Assembly (NCBI RefSeq): GCF_030052815.1
Contig: NC_079510.1
Location: forward strand, 35,744,167 to 35,808,166
Length of the DNA: 64,000 nucleotides
Origin: Hevea brasiliensis
Taxonomy: Eukaryota; Streptophyta; Magnoliopsida; Malpighiales; Euphorbiaceae
Reading direction: 5' to 3'
The translations under genes and the position numbers were made by a program. A model generated the notes under the pieces. It searched no databases and had not been told where the DNA came from. It saw nothing but the letters and a program-made list of their open reading frames with translations. Below are positions 35,169 through 45,408 of the stretch, in pieces. Every line of letters starts with the position of its first letter. Position 1 is the stretch's first letter.

Positions 35169-37275
35169 AATACTTGGAATTCACTGTTTCATGTCCTGCT
35201 GTTTGCTAGTCACTTATTTGTTTGGGGGTATTATGGAAAGCCAATATATTTTATATATTTTTATTTAGCTTATGATTTAAACTTCATATATATCACAAAA
35301 AATATTTTTTATATTTTTTAGTGTTTGAGACATTTAGAAAGATAAATCATTGAGACAACTAAGCCAACATTATAACTAAAAATGAAAAATATTTTAATAT
35401 TTTTTATAAAACATATTTTTTATATATAAATTATTTTTCACAAAATAAATAAGTATTAGTGTAAAATTAATATTCTTATATAATTCAAAATTTATATTCT
35501 TAATTAATAGAGTATTTATAAATTTATATTCTTAATTGGTAGAGATAATTGTAGAGATTAATTAAAACAATTTTATGAATATTTGTATATAAAAATAATG
35601 AGGACATGGCCTCTATTTAGGGGTGGCCACTGTCTGATTTTGAATTGGAACCGAATCAAAACCGGTTCGGTCAAAACCGGACCAAAACTAATCAAAATTG
35701 GAATCGACTTCGAACCGGACCGAAACCGTCATGCGGTTTGGTTCAGGTTCATATTTTGTAAGAATCGTGAACCGACGGTTTCGAACTAAATTAAACCAGC
35801 GATTTAAATATAAAAAAATTTAATAAATATGTTACCTCACTCTTAATTCATTTATATATATTATTAATTCTCTACACAATTATCCTATGTATTTTCTTTA
35901 TTTCTTAATATTTTTTCAATTTTTCTCAAATTCTCTAAATAATTATTTTCTACACTCATTTTAATTTCCAATACTCTCTCAATTTTCCTACTTCATTATT
36001 TTATATACTTATTGAAATTTTCAAAATTATCTCAATTACTTTATTGTTACTTTAAATCCTAAATAAAATTTTCAATACTCTCTATTTTAATTTTTTTTCT
36101 CTTTTATACTTTCTAATTATCAATTATTATATAACTTAAAAAAAAAACAATAGAATTAAAAATTTTTATTTCTCTAAATCCTAAAGAGATATTTAGACAA
36201 AATTAAATTCATATACTTTTTATTAATTTCATTAAAAAAATTAATTTTATCTCTATTTTTAATTAAATTTAAATCTTTATTTATTAAATTTTTCTTAAAG
36301 ATAAATTATTTTCTTTCTTTTTTTTATTTTATTTAGATTAAAAAATATTTTTATAAATATAACTTAAATTTTATATCAATAAAATTTTACCCTTAAATTA
36401 TCTTTTTTTTATCTAAACTACCCTTAAATCACTTCCAAACCGTTTTTCAAATCTTTCTTTAGCAACCGTCTTTCAAATCTTTCTTTAACAATTTAAATCA
36501 GGTTCATAATTTCATTACCTAAACATTCCTAAACCATGACAGAATTGTTCTCTTTCTTCCTTTCTTAATTAAAATAGATGATAAGCGTGTTCCTGTTTAG
36601 GAATCAGTTGCCCTAATTCCATTTCTAGCTACTGACGCAGATGAATTGACGCACATTCTATGTAAACATCATGAAACTCTTTATCTTAACAAGAACGAAC
36701 ACAAAAGAATTGTCCATCTTCGCTGACAAACCAGCATATAGGATTATAGTCCATCCTTCTCTGTTGCTTGGATTCAATTCTTTTTTAATTAAAACCAGAA
36801 AAAAAAAAGCATAAATAGCAGGGATTCATTATGAATAGGAGTTAAATATTTGATCAAAGATAGAAAAGCAAAGAAGAGAAGCGAAGGGGTTTCTCTCAGA
36901 CAAATGCCTCGATTTGTCGTCACCATTGATAGAATGGAAAAATTGATCGGACTCGTCATCTTTACTTTTTCTTCATCACAGAGAAACCCTCTTCACTACA
37001 TCTATATGAGAATTAAAAACAAATAGTTTCCTATGAGAAAAATACTCCATTAAGCAATACAAAGGGCTCAGAGAGTTGCTGTATGTGCTCAAAGAAGAGC
37101 TTGAACAAAACAAGCTCAACTCATACAAGAGGTGTCAGAATTTAAAGCACTCTTCATCTTTGCCCATTATTCTTCTTCAACACTTCTCATAAGAACCATA
37201 TAAAAACAAGAATAACAGATTGAGCAGAAACAAATGATCAAGAAGATAAAAAGAAATTTTCACAGAGCGGCAGCT

Positions 37276-37494
37276 ATGCTGAGGTTAGGGTTTCTGAAGA
37301 AGAGGGTTAGTTGCAGATTTTATAGATTCTTTCTGGGCTTTATGGGTCTAGAGAAGTTGGGTCTGCTTGGGCTCTGTGGATTGGACATTGGATCCCTATT
37401 CAGTGGCCTACAATATACAATGCAACTCACAAGTGCTAAATTTTACATTATATTTATATTTCAACAATTTTTTCTTAAATTGAGATTCATATAA
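37276..37494 (+). CDS. Short ORF, C-copy counterpart of the one at 23474
   Basis: Begins MLRLGFLKKRVSCRFYRF and is alike to the A copy for about 30 residues, then differs. An in-frame upstream ATG at 37234 exists here but the upstream frame is not kept in copy A, so the shared ATG at 37276 is the better start. Unknown function; may not be expressed. Confidence 0.28.
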   Translation: MLRLGFLKKRVSCRFYRFFLGFMGLEKLGLLGLCGLDIGSLFSGLQYTMQLTSAKFYIIFIFQQFFLKLRFI

Positions 37495-37900
37495 TTGTAA
37501 ATAAACTATTTTTTTTAATTATAGGACCTATATGTAGATAAAATAATTAAAAATAATACTTTTTATCATAATTAATTCTCTTTAATTTTAATTATTAAAT
37601 AAATTTACGTTTATTTTAACATTAAAATAACAAAATAAAATATGAAAAATGGGAAAGATTTGTTTTACGTTAAGCCTTAATAATTTTTACATTAAAATTA
37701 AAATTTTAAATTTTAAATTTTTTATATTAAATGTGTGGGATAGATGTGAACCTAACCAGAATTTAAATTCAACCCAACACACTCAATGATCATACATACA
37801 TTATTTTTATCTGTTGTATTCAAATATTTTTTATTCAAAATTATGTATTAATTATTTTTTTAGGACTGGGGAGCCTTGGCCTCCAACCCTTTTAATTTTT

Positions 37901-37964
<64 letters not shown>

Positions 37965-38226
37965 TTTATCTTAGACAAAATTATTTTTTAATAATTATTT
38001 AAATAATAAAATTGGAGATAAATAAATGTTGATTATTTAATCACACATATTAAAAATGATATTTTTAATAAAATTAACAATAAAATTATTATACAACATT
38101 ATTATGATATAAAAACTTGCAACTAACCATTGTAATTTTATTTTTATTTTTTTAATTTTTACTAATATTAAATATATTAAAGATATTTAATATTAATTAA
38201 TTATCTTATTAAAATTTTCTACGCTA
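37495..38226. other. AT-rich intergenic region with TA microsatellite
   Basis: The last part of the duplication homology runs to about 37795. A TA run of about 27 units lies at 37903-37957. Between 37800 and 38555 the sequence is absent from copy A. No gene. Confidence 0.7.
37903..37957. repeat. TA microsatellite
   Basis: About 27 uninterrupted AT units. Confidence 0.92.
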
Positions 38227-38521
38227 TCAGTTCTTTTATTTTGATAAATAATCAAAGAAAGTCTATGTCGACCATTTCCAACTGTTCTTCCACAGCATAA
38301 AGGAGAAATCAGCTGATGGCATTCATCACCCAAGCACACAGAGGAGGAGCGATAAAGGAAACTTTTTACTACGAAGCAAGGTTCACTCGCGCGAAAAGCA
38401 GGCTAAAGACGAGCTATTCTTTATCCCCAGATCAGAATCAAAAGGAAAGGCCAAGGCCAGGCTACTTTACTACACTGTGATTCCCATCGTTCCAAGTCAG
38501 CCAGGTCAGTTCTTTTATTTT
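38227..38521. repeat. GC-richer island flanked by 16-bp direct repeats
   Basis: TCAGTTCTTTTATTTT occurs at 38227-38242 and 38506-38521. The 263 bases between differ in composition from the AT-rich surroundings. The flanks look like a target-site duplication of the length made by LINE machinery, or a repair duplication around filler DNA. I see no poly(A) tail and no clear pol III promoter boxes. An organellar insert (mitochondrial type) or a SINE are the main options. Confidence 0.5.
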
Positions 38522-38745
38522 TACAAATAAAGAAATATTAAAAGTTTATCCCCCGGTGAAAACAGTATGATGTTGAAGATAAAGTCTGCTCCACATTATT
38601 GTTAGCACAAAATTACTTGCTTTGACATGTTTAAAGTGATCAACTCACAAAGTGTAGTACACATGGATTTTGATTAGATTTTTGAATTCGACATAAATTT
38701 ATTTTTATTTATTTTAAAGTTATTTATAATTTATTTTTTTTAAAA

Positions 38746-39615
38746 ACTATTATTTAATTTTTATATTTTAATAAAATTAATTATTTAATTTATATATTTT
38801 ACTTCTATTTAATTCATATATTTTAAAAAATATACTATTTATTTTATATATTTTACTTCAGTCAAATTCTTTAGTCTCTTTGTGAAGTTTTATATCAGTC
38901 AATTGATTTTAGTGTCAATCAAATTACTATTTAATACTTATATTTTAGTAAAATTAATTTATTTATCCTTATATTTTTGAAAAGCGCAATATTTTTAAAA
39001 ATATATTTATAGATGGAAATACAAATTTTATTATAGAGATTAAATTTGAATTTGCATTTGTTAAAAATTGTTTAAATATTTTTATTAAATTATATGAACC
39101 TCATTTTATGTTGTTTGTATATGAAACAAATTTTTTAGATTATTGCCTTCATTATGTGAAAATCTAAGAGAATTGATTAACTTGTTTGTATAGTCAGGTT
39201 GTACCATATTCTTTCAAAAGATGAAAAATAAAGAGAGAATGAGAGAGAGAAAGGTGTGGGTGTAAAAGAGAAAAATATGAAGAGAGAGAAATAAAGAAGG
39301 GTAAGAGAGAAATAAGGGATAGAATCAAAGTAGTTTGAATATAAAAAATAATTGTAGTGATTAAAAAGTTAATGAAACTAAATTATAAGGACTAACTAAT
39401 GTGTTTTTCAAATTACAGGGTCAACTAATTACTTTCAATAAAATGAAAAAAAAAAAATAAATAGTAATTTAATTGACATTAAAATCCACTGAAATAATGA
39501 CAAAAATTGACAGAAAAATTAAATAGTTTAACGGATTAAACAATGTATTCTTCTAAAATAGAAGATTAAGTAATTATTTCTGTTAAAATATAAGAACTAA
39601 ATAATAATTTTTTTA
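38746..39615. mobile_element. Probable non-autonomous inverted-repeat element
   Basis: The left arm (ACTATTATTTAATTTTTATA, 38746 onward) reappears as an imperfect reverse complement in the right arm ending near 39615, each about 200-250 bp. No ORF; the target duplication is not resolved because the flanks are AT-rich. Confidence 0.45.
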
Positions 39616-40598
39616 TTTTAATTTGTATAAAATTTAAAAATTTGAATTTGAATGAGTTATAAAATCAAGAGTGCAATTAAAATCAATCAGATAATTCGTA
39701 TTACCTTAAAATTGACTCATTTAGGTTTATTTAAAAAAAAAAAACAATGGGTCTTATTTCATATAATTAAAGTTGTTGGATAAAATATCGTATTAAAAAT
39801 TGTCAAAAATTAATAAAGTTTAAATTATTGACATTGAAGTTGTCAAAATTATGAGTTTAAATGGAGTTGGATAATATAATATTAAAATAAAAAGATTTCC
39901 AGGTGGAGACTAGAGAACTAGAACAAATTCTTTTCTTTAATTCTTTCTATATTTTCTCTTAAAATTGTAAATAAATTATAAACCCAATGTATTAGATTAT
40001 AAAATAATTAAAGTTTCATGTGATAATATGCTTGCGAATATGATGAGTTGCCATTGAAAATCACAAGGGAATCGATGCAATTAATTTGGAAATACACCTG
40101 AAGTGACTTTTCTTTGTGTGATGATAATGATATATTGTTCCCTCAATCTAAATTATTATTTTATCTTCAATTATTAAATCTTTGTACTTTTAAGAACGTG
40201 ATTTAATCACTTATATTTGAATTTTTTTAATATTAAATTTTTTATATTTAATTTTATTAACCATTTATCCCCTCGTTAATTTAATTTTTAATTAAAAATT
40301 AAAAGTTAATCAACTAGAGATAAAAGTATTAATAATAGTAAAAATTTATAGGCAATAATTCAGGTATGAAAATATTACCATTAATGACAAAAGTTAAAAA
40401 AATATATGAAAAAACAAAAATATATAATGAAATTAAAATTTAACTAATTAATATATTTTTTAAAATATGAACATACATAAAATAATTATAATTTTCTCTT
40501 TAATTTGTGACATTATTAGTTCAAAGCAAGTGCCACAAGGGAACAAAAAATTCCGTAAATTCAAGGACTTGCCAAAAGCCAAAGGCTCAATTATTTGG
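39616..40598. other. AT-rich intergenic region
   Basis: No ORF or motif of note. Confidence 0.7.
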
Positions 40599-41656
40599 AG
40601 TACACTTTAGTAAGCTATACTCATCGAGGATATGTACTTTATTTTGTATTAATTAAGAATAAAAATTTTGATTTTATTTTCATCACAAAGACAAATTATT
40701 AGCAGTATTAAATGACGTTTACGTGACACCCATATATGACGTGACAGCATGTATGATGCGGTAATGATGTGACATGCCACGTCAGCACTATATCATGCAT
40801 GGGGTACCACATCATCAAATTTTATACCATAATTTATTTTATTACCTAAGTGTATAAAAAAAGTGAAAGTGCATGTCTTAAAATATAAAAAATATGAAAA
40901 CACAAGTCTTAAATTGTAAAAAAAAAAAAAAAAAAAAGTAAAATTCAAGCCCTAAATGTTAGAAGCATAAAAATTTTAAAAATACATAGAAAAAATAAAC
41001 GAGAAAGTGAGAGAATGAAAGATATAGGTAGAGATAGAGGTAAATTGACTCTCTCATATTTCTCTCTTCATCTCTCCCTCTCCCTCTTTCTCTCGTATCT
41101 CTCTCTCTCTCTCTCTCTTCTCATTTTTTTCATGTACGTTTAAAAGCGCAAAAGTTTTAAATAGTGAGAGAGAGAGAGAAATAGGAACAGAGAAAGAGCG
41201 AGACATAGGGAGGAGAGAGAGAGAGAGAGAAAGGGAGAGAGATATAGAGAGAGAAAGAGACACAATGAGAGAGAGGGAAAGATGAAAAAAGACCCATTGA
41301 AAAATCAATGTCTCTACAGCTCTTCATATCTGTCTCTCGCTCTCTCTCTCTCCTTATTTTTTCATGTACTTCCAAAAATTTCACTTTTGTAACATTTAGA
41401 GCTTAAACTTTGCCTTTTTTTTTTTTTTTCCAATTTCGGACCTGTACTTGCACATTTTTACAATGTAAGACATTTACTTTCACATTTTTACACTTAAAAT
41501 GAGAAAATGAATTATGGCATAAATTTTGATGACGTGGCACCCATATATTGACATTATGGTGAAAATAGAATCAAAATTCCTGTCCTTAATTGACAAAAAG
41601 CACAGTTCATATTCTCAATGCTAAAAATGCCCAAGTCTAAGAGACTAAAGTGTACT
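40599..41656. mobile_element. Probable foldback element with long imperfect inverted repeats
   Basis: Ends AGTACACTTTAG (40599) and CTAAAGTGTACT (41656) are inverted copies. The similarity extends inward about 150 bases through TTTTGATT(T/C)TATTTTC and the GACGTGGCACCCATATAT-type stretch. The centre holds CT and GA tracts (about 41041-41370) and a poly(A) run at 40919. GGCTCAA flanks both outer sides (near 40584 and 41658), a possible remnant of the target duplication. No transposase. Confidence 0.6.
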
Positions 41657-42044
41657 TGGCTCAAAAAAATTGTTGAATGAAAGGGCAAAGGAAAGCAGTG
41701 AATTTTGACATTTGGAAGAGGATATATAACACTAAATTGTATTCTTAAATTGGCATGTCCTACTGTTGCAATAAAAAACTATATATTACTGATTGGCTCC
41801 TAAATGTTTGATGAAATCTATGGGGGTAAGCACATGCAGCCAGTTAGGTGAACTAGAACAAGGCCAACCATCTGTATCACAAGCACCTACGCTAAATCAT
41901 AAACATCATATTGAGACAGATATACTTCTACATGCAACAAAACATCAGACAAAAGCAACATACTATACTACACCTGCACATTGATCAATCATTCTATGTG
42001 CATCACCCCACCCAAAAAAAGCTTGCTGTAACCTTATCAGCAGT
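41657..42044. other. 3' flank of the PWWP gene
   Basis: Contains the presumed 3' UTR of the minus-strand PWWP gene; no other feature seen. Confidence 0.5.
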
Positions 42045-45000
42045 CTAAGATGAACTGACCATTGTGCTTACCTTCTCCAAGAGCACTTTCATTTCGCATT
42101 CTAACTTGGATTTCAGATCTCGGGATATTTTTCCCTCTGATGTCTCCAGCAATGATGTTATCATCTCAAGCTTCTGCTTTATAAAGTTCAATTGTGATAC
42201 ATCATTGCCAGAAGATTGCAACACGGATGGCATGTCCACTGTCGTTGTTCCCTCCTTGGCCAGGGAAGAAGGCTTTGAACTTGATAACTCTTTGAGTTGC
42301 CGGGTCTTGGTTTCAGCAGACAGATAATGAAGCCGGAAAGTCACACTGGCTGATCCAAAAGGACTGGAAAGTTGAGAATAATTAAATGCTTCTTCTGCAT
42401 CAGGACTTTTTAAGAAGACTATCCTTGCACAGTAATTAGTGTAGAACATCTCAGTTTCATCTTTGTTCAAAGCCCCGAATTTTCCATATATTTTAAGGAG
42501 ATCGTTCTTTGAAGGCAAAGAAGATCCTGGACCAAATGTCACAAAAAGGGCAGCGCCTGTAGCTTGGCCTTCAGATTCCTTATCCTTTGCCTTCATTTCT
42601 TGTGCACTGACAGCTTGTTTTCCTTTAGGTTCATCCAATTTTGCTTCTTCACTCTTTTTGGTGTTTGTCCTCTGGGATTTACGTTCAGATGAACTGTGGT
42701 CAGACTGATTTTGCTCCTTTACCAGTGGCACAGTATCAGATTTTTGGGACTTCCTCTTTTTTCCTGGATGATGTTCAATGTACATATCATTATCAGACCC
42801 ATTGCAATGGATTGAACTTCTGAATGCCGAAAAAAATTTCCCAACCGTATCAAGTGAGTTGGTGTCCTTCAGATGCTGTGGACTGAGAGCCGCAAACCGT
42901 ATTTTGGATAGAACTTCACTAGCAGGTACCTTAACTATCATCAGATCAACGTTGTTCTGTTCTTGTCTTGGTGTTTGAGGACCTGAATTGTTAGATGCCT
43001 CAAGCCCTGATCCGAATTCTTTAGAGGGTTTCTTCTGAAATATTTCACCACTGAACTTCAAAATAGGAGGAGACACAATATGGTGGCCAGCAGCTTTAGT
43101 CACTTGTTCCCCTAATCGAGCCTCACTGGAAACTTTGGGGGACTCTTCCACTGTTTCTTTCTTCTTTTGTGCTTTATCAAGATTTGTGTACGGAGGGGAC
43201 AGATACTTGCTCCTTTTCCTTTCCCTAGAAAAAGAACCCTTCTTAATTTGTTCTTTAGCCTTACCATTGTCATCTGGACCACCATCCAGCTTCTTTTCTG
43301 CAGACACAGTGTTCTCCCTTGTTTCTTCATTTCTGCCCCCACCATCATCATCTTCAATATTGGAACTTCCCTTCTTCTTCCTTCCTCTTGACAAAGGGCT
43401 CTTCATACTTGCTTTCTTCACCCCACTACCATCAGATTCAAGACTGCCGACTTTGTTATTTGCTGCTACAGGAGGTTCAAAAAACACATCAATGCTGCTA
43501 CTACTACTAACATCAGCTTCACCACTGCCTTTCCTCTTCTTTCCTCTAGATGAAGGTTTGCCCAAGTTTGATCTTTCTTTAGCCACATCTTCCATCTCAT
43601 TTTTTCCCTTAACACCATCGTCATCACTTACTTTCCTCTTCTTCCCTCCAGATGAAGATGTAGGTTTGTCCAATCTTACTCCTTTATTCACATCCATTAC
43701 CTCCTTTTTACCCTCAGTATTCATGTCTTCTCCCATGAACTTCCTCTTCGTTCTCTTGGCTGAAGATGAAGCTTTGCTCGACTTTGATCCCCCTCCTGCC
43801 AAAATATCATCCTTATTCTCAGCCTCAGCATCAGCATGCCCTTCCATAATTTCAGCAAGGCTTTTCTGCTTCCTTCTCTGATAGTGTCCATCCTCCGAAA
43901 CCCCTTGGCACATGTGCAATGTACTTTGAGTGGTTTGGCCATGATTGAGGTGTCTTGGCGTGGAAAGCCAATCTTCAACTGGACCCTGAATTCTCCCTTC
44001 CACTCCACTATTGTATTTACTTGAGTCAACCATCAAATTTCTGGTGTCATCATCAAGGCCTGGAATTGGCTTTGGTTCATGATAAGAAGGCAACTTGTAG
44101 CCTCCTTTTGCACGATAAAAAGCTGATAACCAGCTCTTTAATACTGAGAACTCTAGCATGTTAGTAACGGTAGCAACCTGTGCGGTACCCTTTAATGCAG
44201 CAAGAAATTCTGCTGGTTCAAATAAAGCAGTTGAAAACTTATCAATTCCACCTTCAGGCACTAGAAGTCCTTCCTTAATTCCAGCATTCACAGCTAATGT
44301 TCTACCAGATCCAATCAAATTCTCTTTTGGCACACATGAGCAAGTCATCTTCAAGTCCACAAGTCTACCAACCTCATCCATGGCCTTCTCTACTGCATTG
44401 AAAAAGTTTTTTGAGCCACTCTGCTTTGACATCTCCAAAAAATTATCACCTAAAGGCTTCAACTGAGATGTATTGCACCAAGCAAATGTCCCATCTCCAA
44501 AGTAAGCCACAAGAATCTTATCCCGTGGTTTAACTTTTTTGGCATAATCAGATGCATCCAATGGATCATAAATCCGTCCTGGCCACCAAGGATGACTCTT
44601 AATCTTGCCCCAAACAAAATCACCAACACTAAATTCATGTCCATCTTCCATATTCTCTTCCCCTTCCCAATCCTTGCTATCACTCACTTCTCTATTCTTC
44701 CCATCTTGGTACCTTTCATTTGCATCCAAAGATTGCCCTCGCACAATCCTGCCAAATTTCCTGTTTGCTTTAATGCCACTTGGATGAACATCTCCACAGA
44801 TATCTGCAACAAGAGAAATGCCGTCAACACTTTCAAAACCCCTTTTCCCAGTCTTATCAATAACATCTAAAACAGAGCCTAGCCCCCGTAAACTTTTACT
44901 TTCATGCATTTTTAACAAAGAAGACGCTCCATTTATCTCAGAATCATCAAGACTCCCTTCATTACCACCCAAATCAACAGTATATCGGCCCCCAAACTCC

Positions 45001-45215
45001 CTCTCAACTGAAACTTCAGTTGCAACCAAATCACTACTGCCGAAACCTTCCTTCCCAATTATAGAAACCCTAACTCCATTTTCTCTATTACTTTTAACTG
45101 GAGGATTTTTGGAGGCATCTTTAGAGAGTTTGATACCTGTAGGATTCTTAGGTGGCTCTTGACTAAGAGACGGACTTGCAGAAAGGGCTTTTGGTCGGTT
45201 TTCAACCGTTTTCAT
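42045..45215 (-). CDS. PWWP domain protein (PDP1 type), intronless CDS
   Basis: The product is 1056 residues, a nuclear chromatin reader in this family. The PWWP domain lies at about residues 196-275 (VGDFVWGKIKSHPWWPGRIY, ILVAYFGDGTFAWC). It is followed by long Lys/Ser-rich disordered stretches with repeated GKKRK-like basic clusters (nuclear localisation). A C-terminal RRM-like fold is at about 887-966 (ALFVTFGPGSSLPSKNDLLK, CARIVFLKSPDAEEAF), then a short coiled region near the end. This PWWP plus RRM-like layout matches Arabidopsis PDP1, whose family works with the FVE/MSI5 proteins in Polycomb-linked repression of flowering genes (established for Arabidopsis; inferred here). The start chosen is the ATG at 45213-45215 (MKTVENRPK): the longer open frame to 45290 runs through a probable 5' UTR intron. 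Confidence 0.92.
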   Translation of the reverse strand: MKTVENRPKALSASPSLSQEPPKNPTGIKLSKDASKNPPVKSNRENGVRVSIIGKEGFGSSDLVATEVSVEREFGGRYTVDLGGNEGSLDDSEINGASSLLKMHESKSLRGLGSVLDVIDKTGKRGFESVDGISLVADICGDVHPSGIKANRKFGRIVRGQSLDANERYQDGKNREVSDSKDWEGEENMEDGHEFSVGDFVWGKIKSHPWWPGRIYDPLDASDYAKKVKPRDKILVAYFGDGTFAWCNTSQLKPLGDNFLEMSKQSGSKNFFNAVEKAMDEVGRLVDLKMTCSCVPKENLIGSGRTLAVNAGIKEGLLVPEGGIDKFSTALFEPAEFLAALKGTAQVATVTNMLEFSVLKSWLSAFYRAKGGYKLPSYHEPKPIPGLDDDTRNLMVDSSKYNSGVEGRIQGPVEDWLSTPRHLNHGQTTQSTLHMCQGVSEDGHYQRRKQKSLAEIMEGHADAEAENKDDILAGGGSKSSKASSSAKRTKRKFMGEDMNTEGKKEVMDVNKGVRLDKPTSSSGGKKRKVSDDDGVKGKNEMEDVAKERSNLGKPSSRGKKRKGSGEADVSSSSSIDVFFEPPVAANNKVGSLESDGSGVKKASMKSPLSRGRKKKGSSNIEDDDGGGRNEETRENTVSAEKKLDGGPDDNGKAKEQIKKGSFSRERKRSKYLSPPYTNLDKAQKKKETVEESPKVSSEARLGEQVTKAAGHHIVSPPILKFSGEIFQKKPSKEFGSGLEASNNSGPQTPRQEQNNVDLMIVKVPASEVLSKIRFAALSPQHLKDTNSLDTVGKFFSAFRSSIHCNGSDNDMYIEHHPGKKRKSQKSDTVPLVKEQNQSDHSSSERKSQRTNTKKSEEAKLDEPKGKQAVSAQEMKAKDKESEGQATGAALFVTFGPGSSLPSKNDLLKIYGKFGALNKDETEMFYTNYCARIVFLKSPDAEEAFNYSQLSSPFGSASVTFRLHYLSAETKTRQLKELSSSKPSSLAKEGTTTVDMPSVLQSSGNDVSQLNFIKQKLEMITSLLETSEGKISRDLKSKLECEMKVLLEKVSTMVSSS

Positions 45216-45231
45216 TTTCCTGGAAGCAATT

Positions 45232-45408
45232 CTGCAAGAAATCAAGCTCCCCAAACTAAATAAAAAAGAATTGAACCAGAAAATCCACACAAAACTGTAG
45301 CTTTGGTTCTTACAAAGAAATACACTAAATCACAAACTCCAAACAGATAGGGCTGCCACACGTAAGCATCTAATACATAAAGAAAGAAGATTTAACAGAG
45401 AGAAATAC
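45232..45408 (-). other. Probable 5' UTR intron of the PWWP gene
   Basis: On the minus strand the donor is CTTAAG/GTATTTCTC and the acceptor is TTTCTTGCAG/AATTGC, 16 bases upstream of the start codon. This would explain the apparent N-terminal extension as non-coding. Confidence 0.6.

Larger units (their letters stand above)
32289..37050. repeat. 2.4-kb tandem duplication (units B and C)
   Basis: Unit 1 is 32289-34690 and unit 2 is 34691-about 37050, highly similar throughout. The junction near 34691 joins text ending TCCATTA to AGCAACAATTGC of exon 4. AGCAA occurs at both parental ends (exon 4 and the module block before CAAAGGGCTC), so the break was joined at a 5-bp microhomology. Both units contain the same 1.4-kb insertion (32830-34205; 35226-about 36565) absent from copy A, so that insertion came first. 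Confidence 0.88.

Noticed and set aside
38746..39615. Exact target duplication for the inverted-repeat element
   Set aside because: Flanks are runs of A and T, so any match would be by chance.
41054..41384. ORFs made of Leu/Ser and Arg/Glu repeats
   Set aside because: They are translations of CT/GA microsatellite tracts.
43135..43881. 248-residue ORF on the plus strand
   Set aside because: It is antisense to the Lys/Ser-rich part of the PWWP gene; the Phe/Leu/Ser-rich product is what a reversed basic low-complexity region gives.
45216..45290. N-terminal extension of the PWWP protein (MWIFWFNSF...)
   Set aside because: A good splice acceptor lies just upstream of the later ATG, so this part is most likely intron. 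A hydrophobic leader does not fit a nuclear protein.
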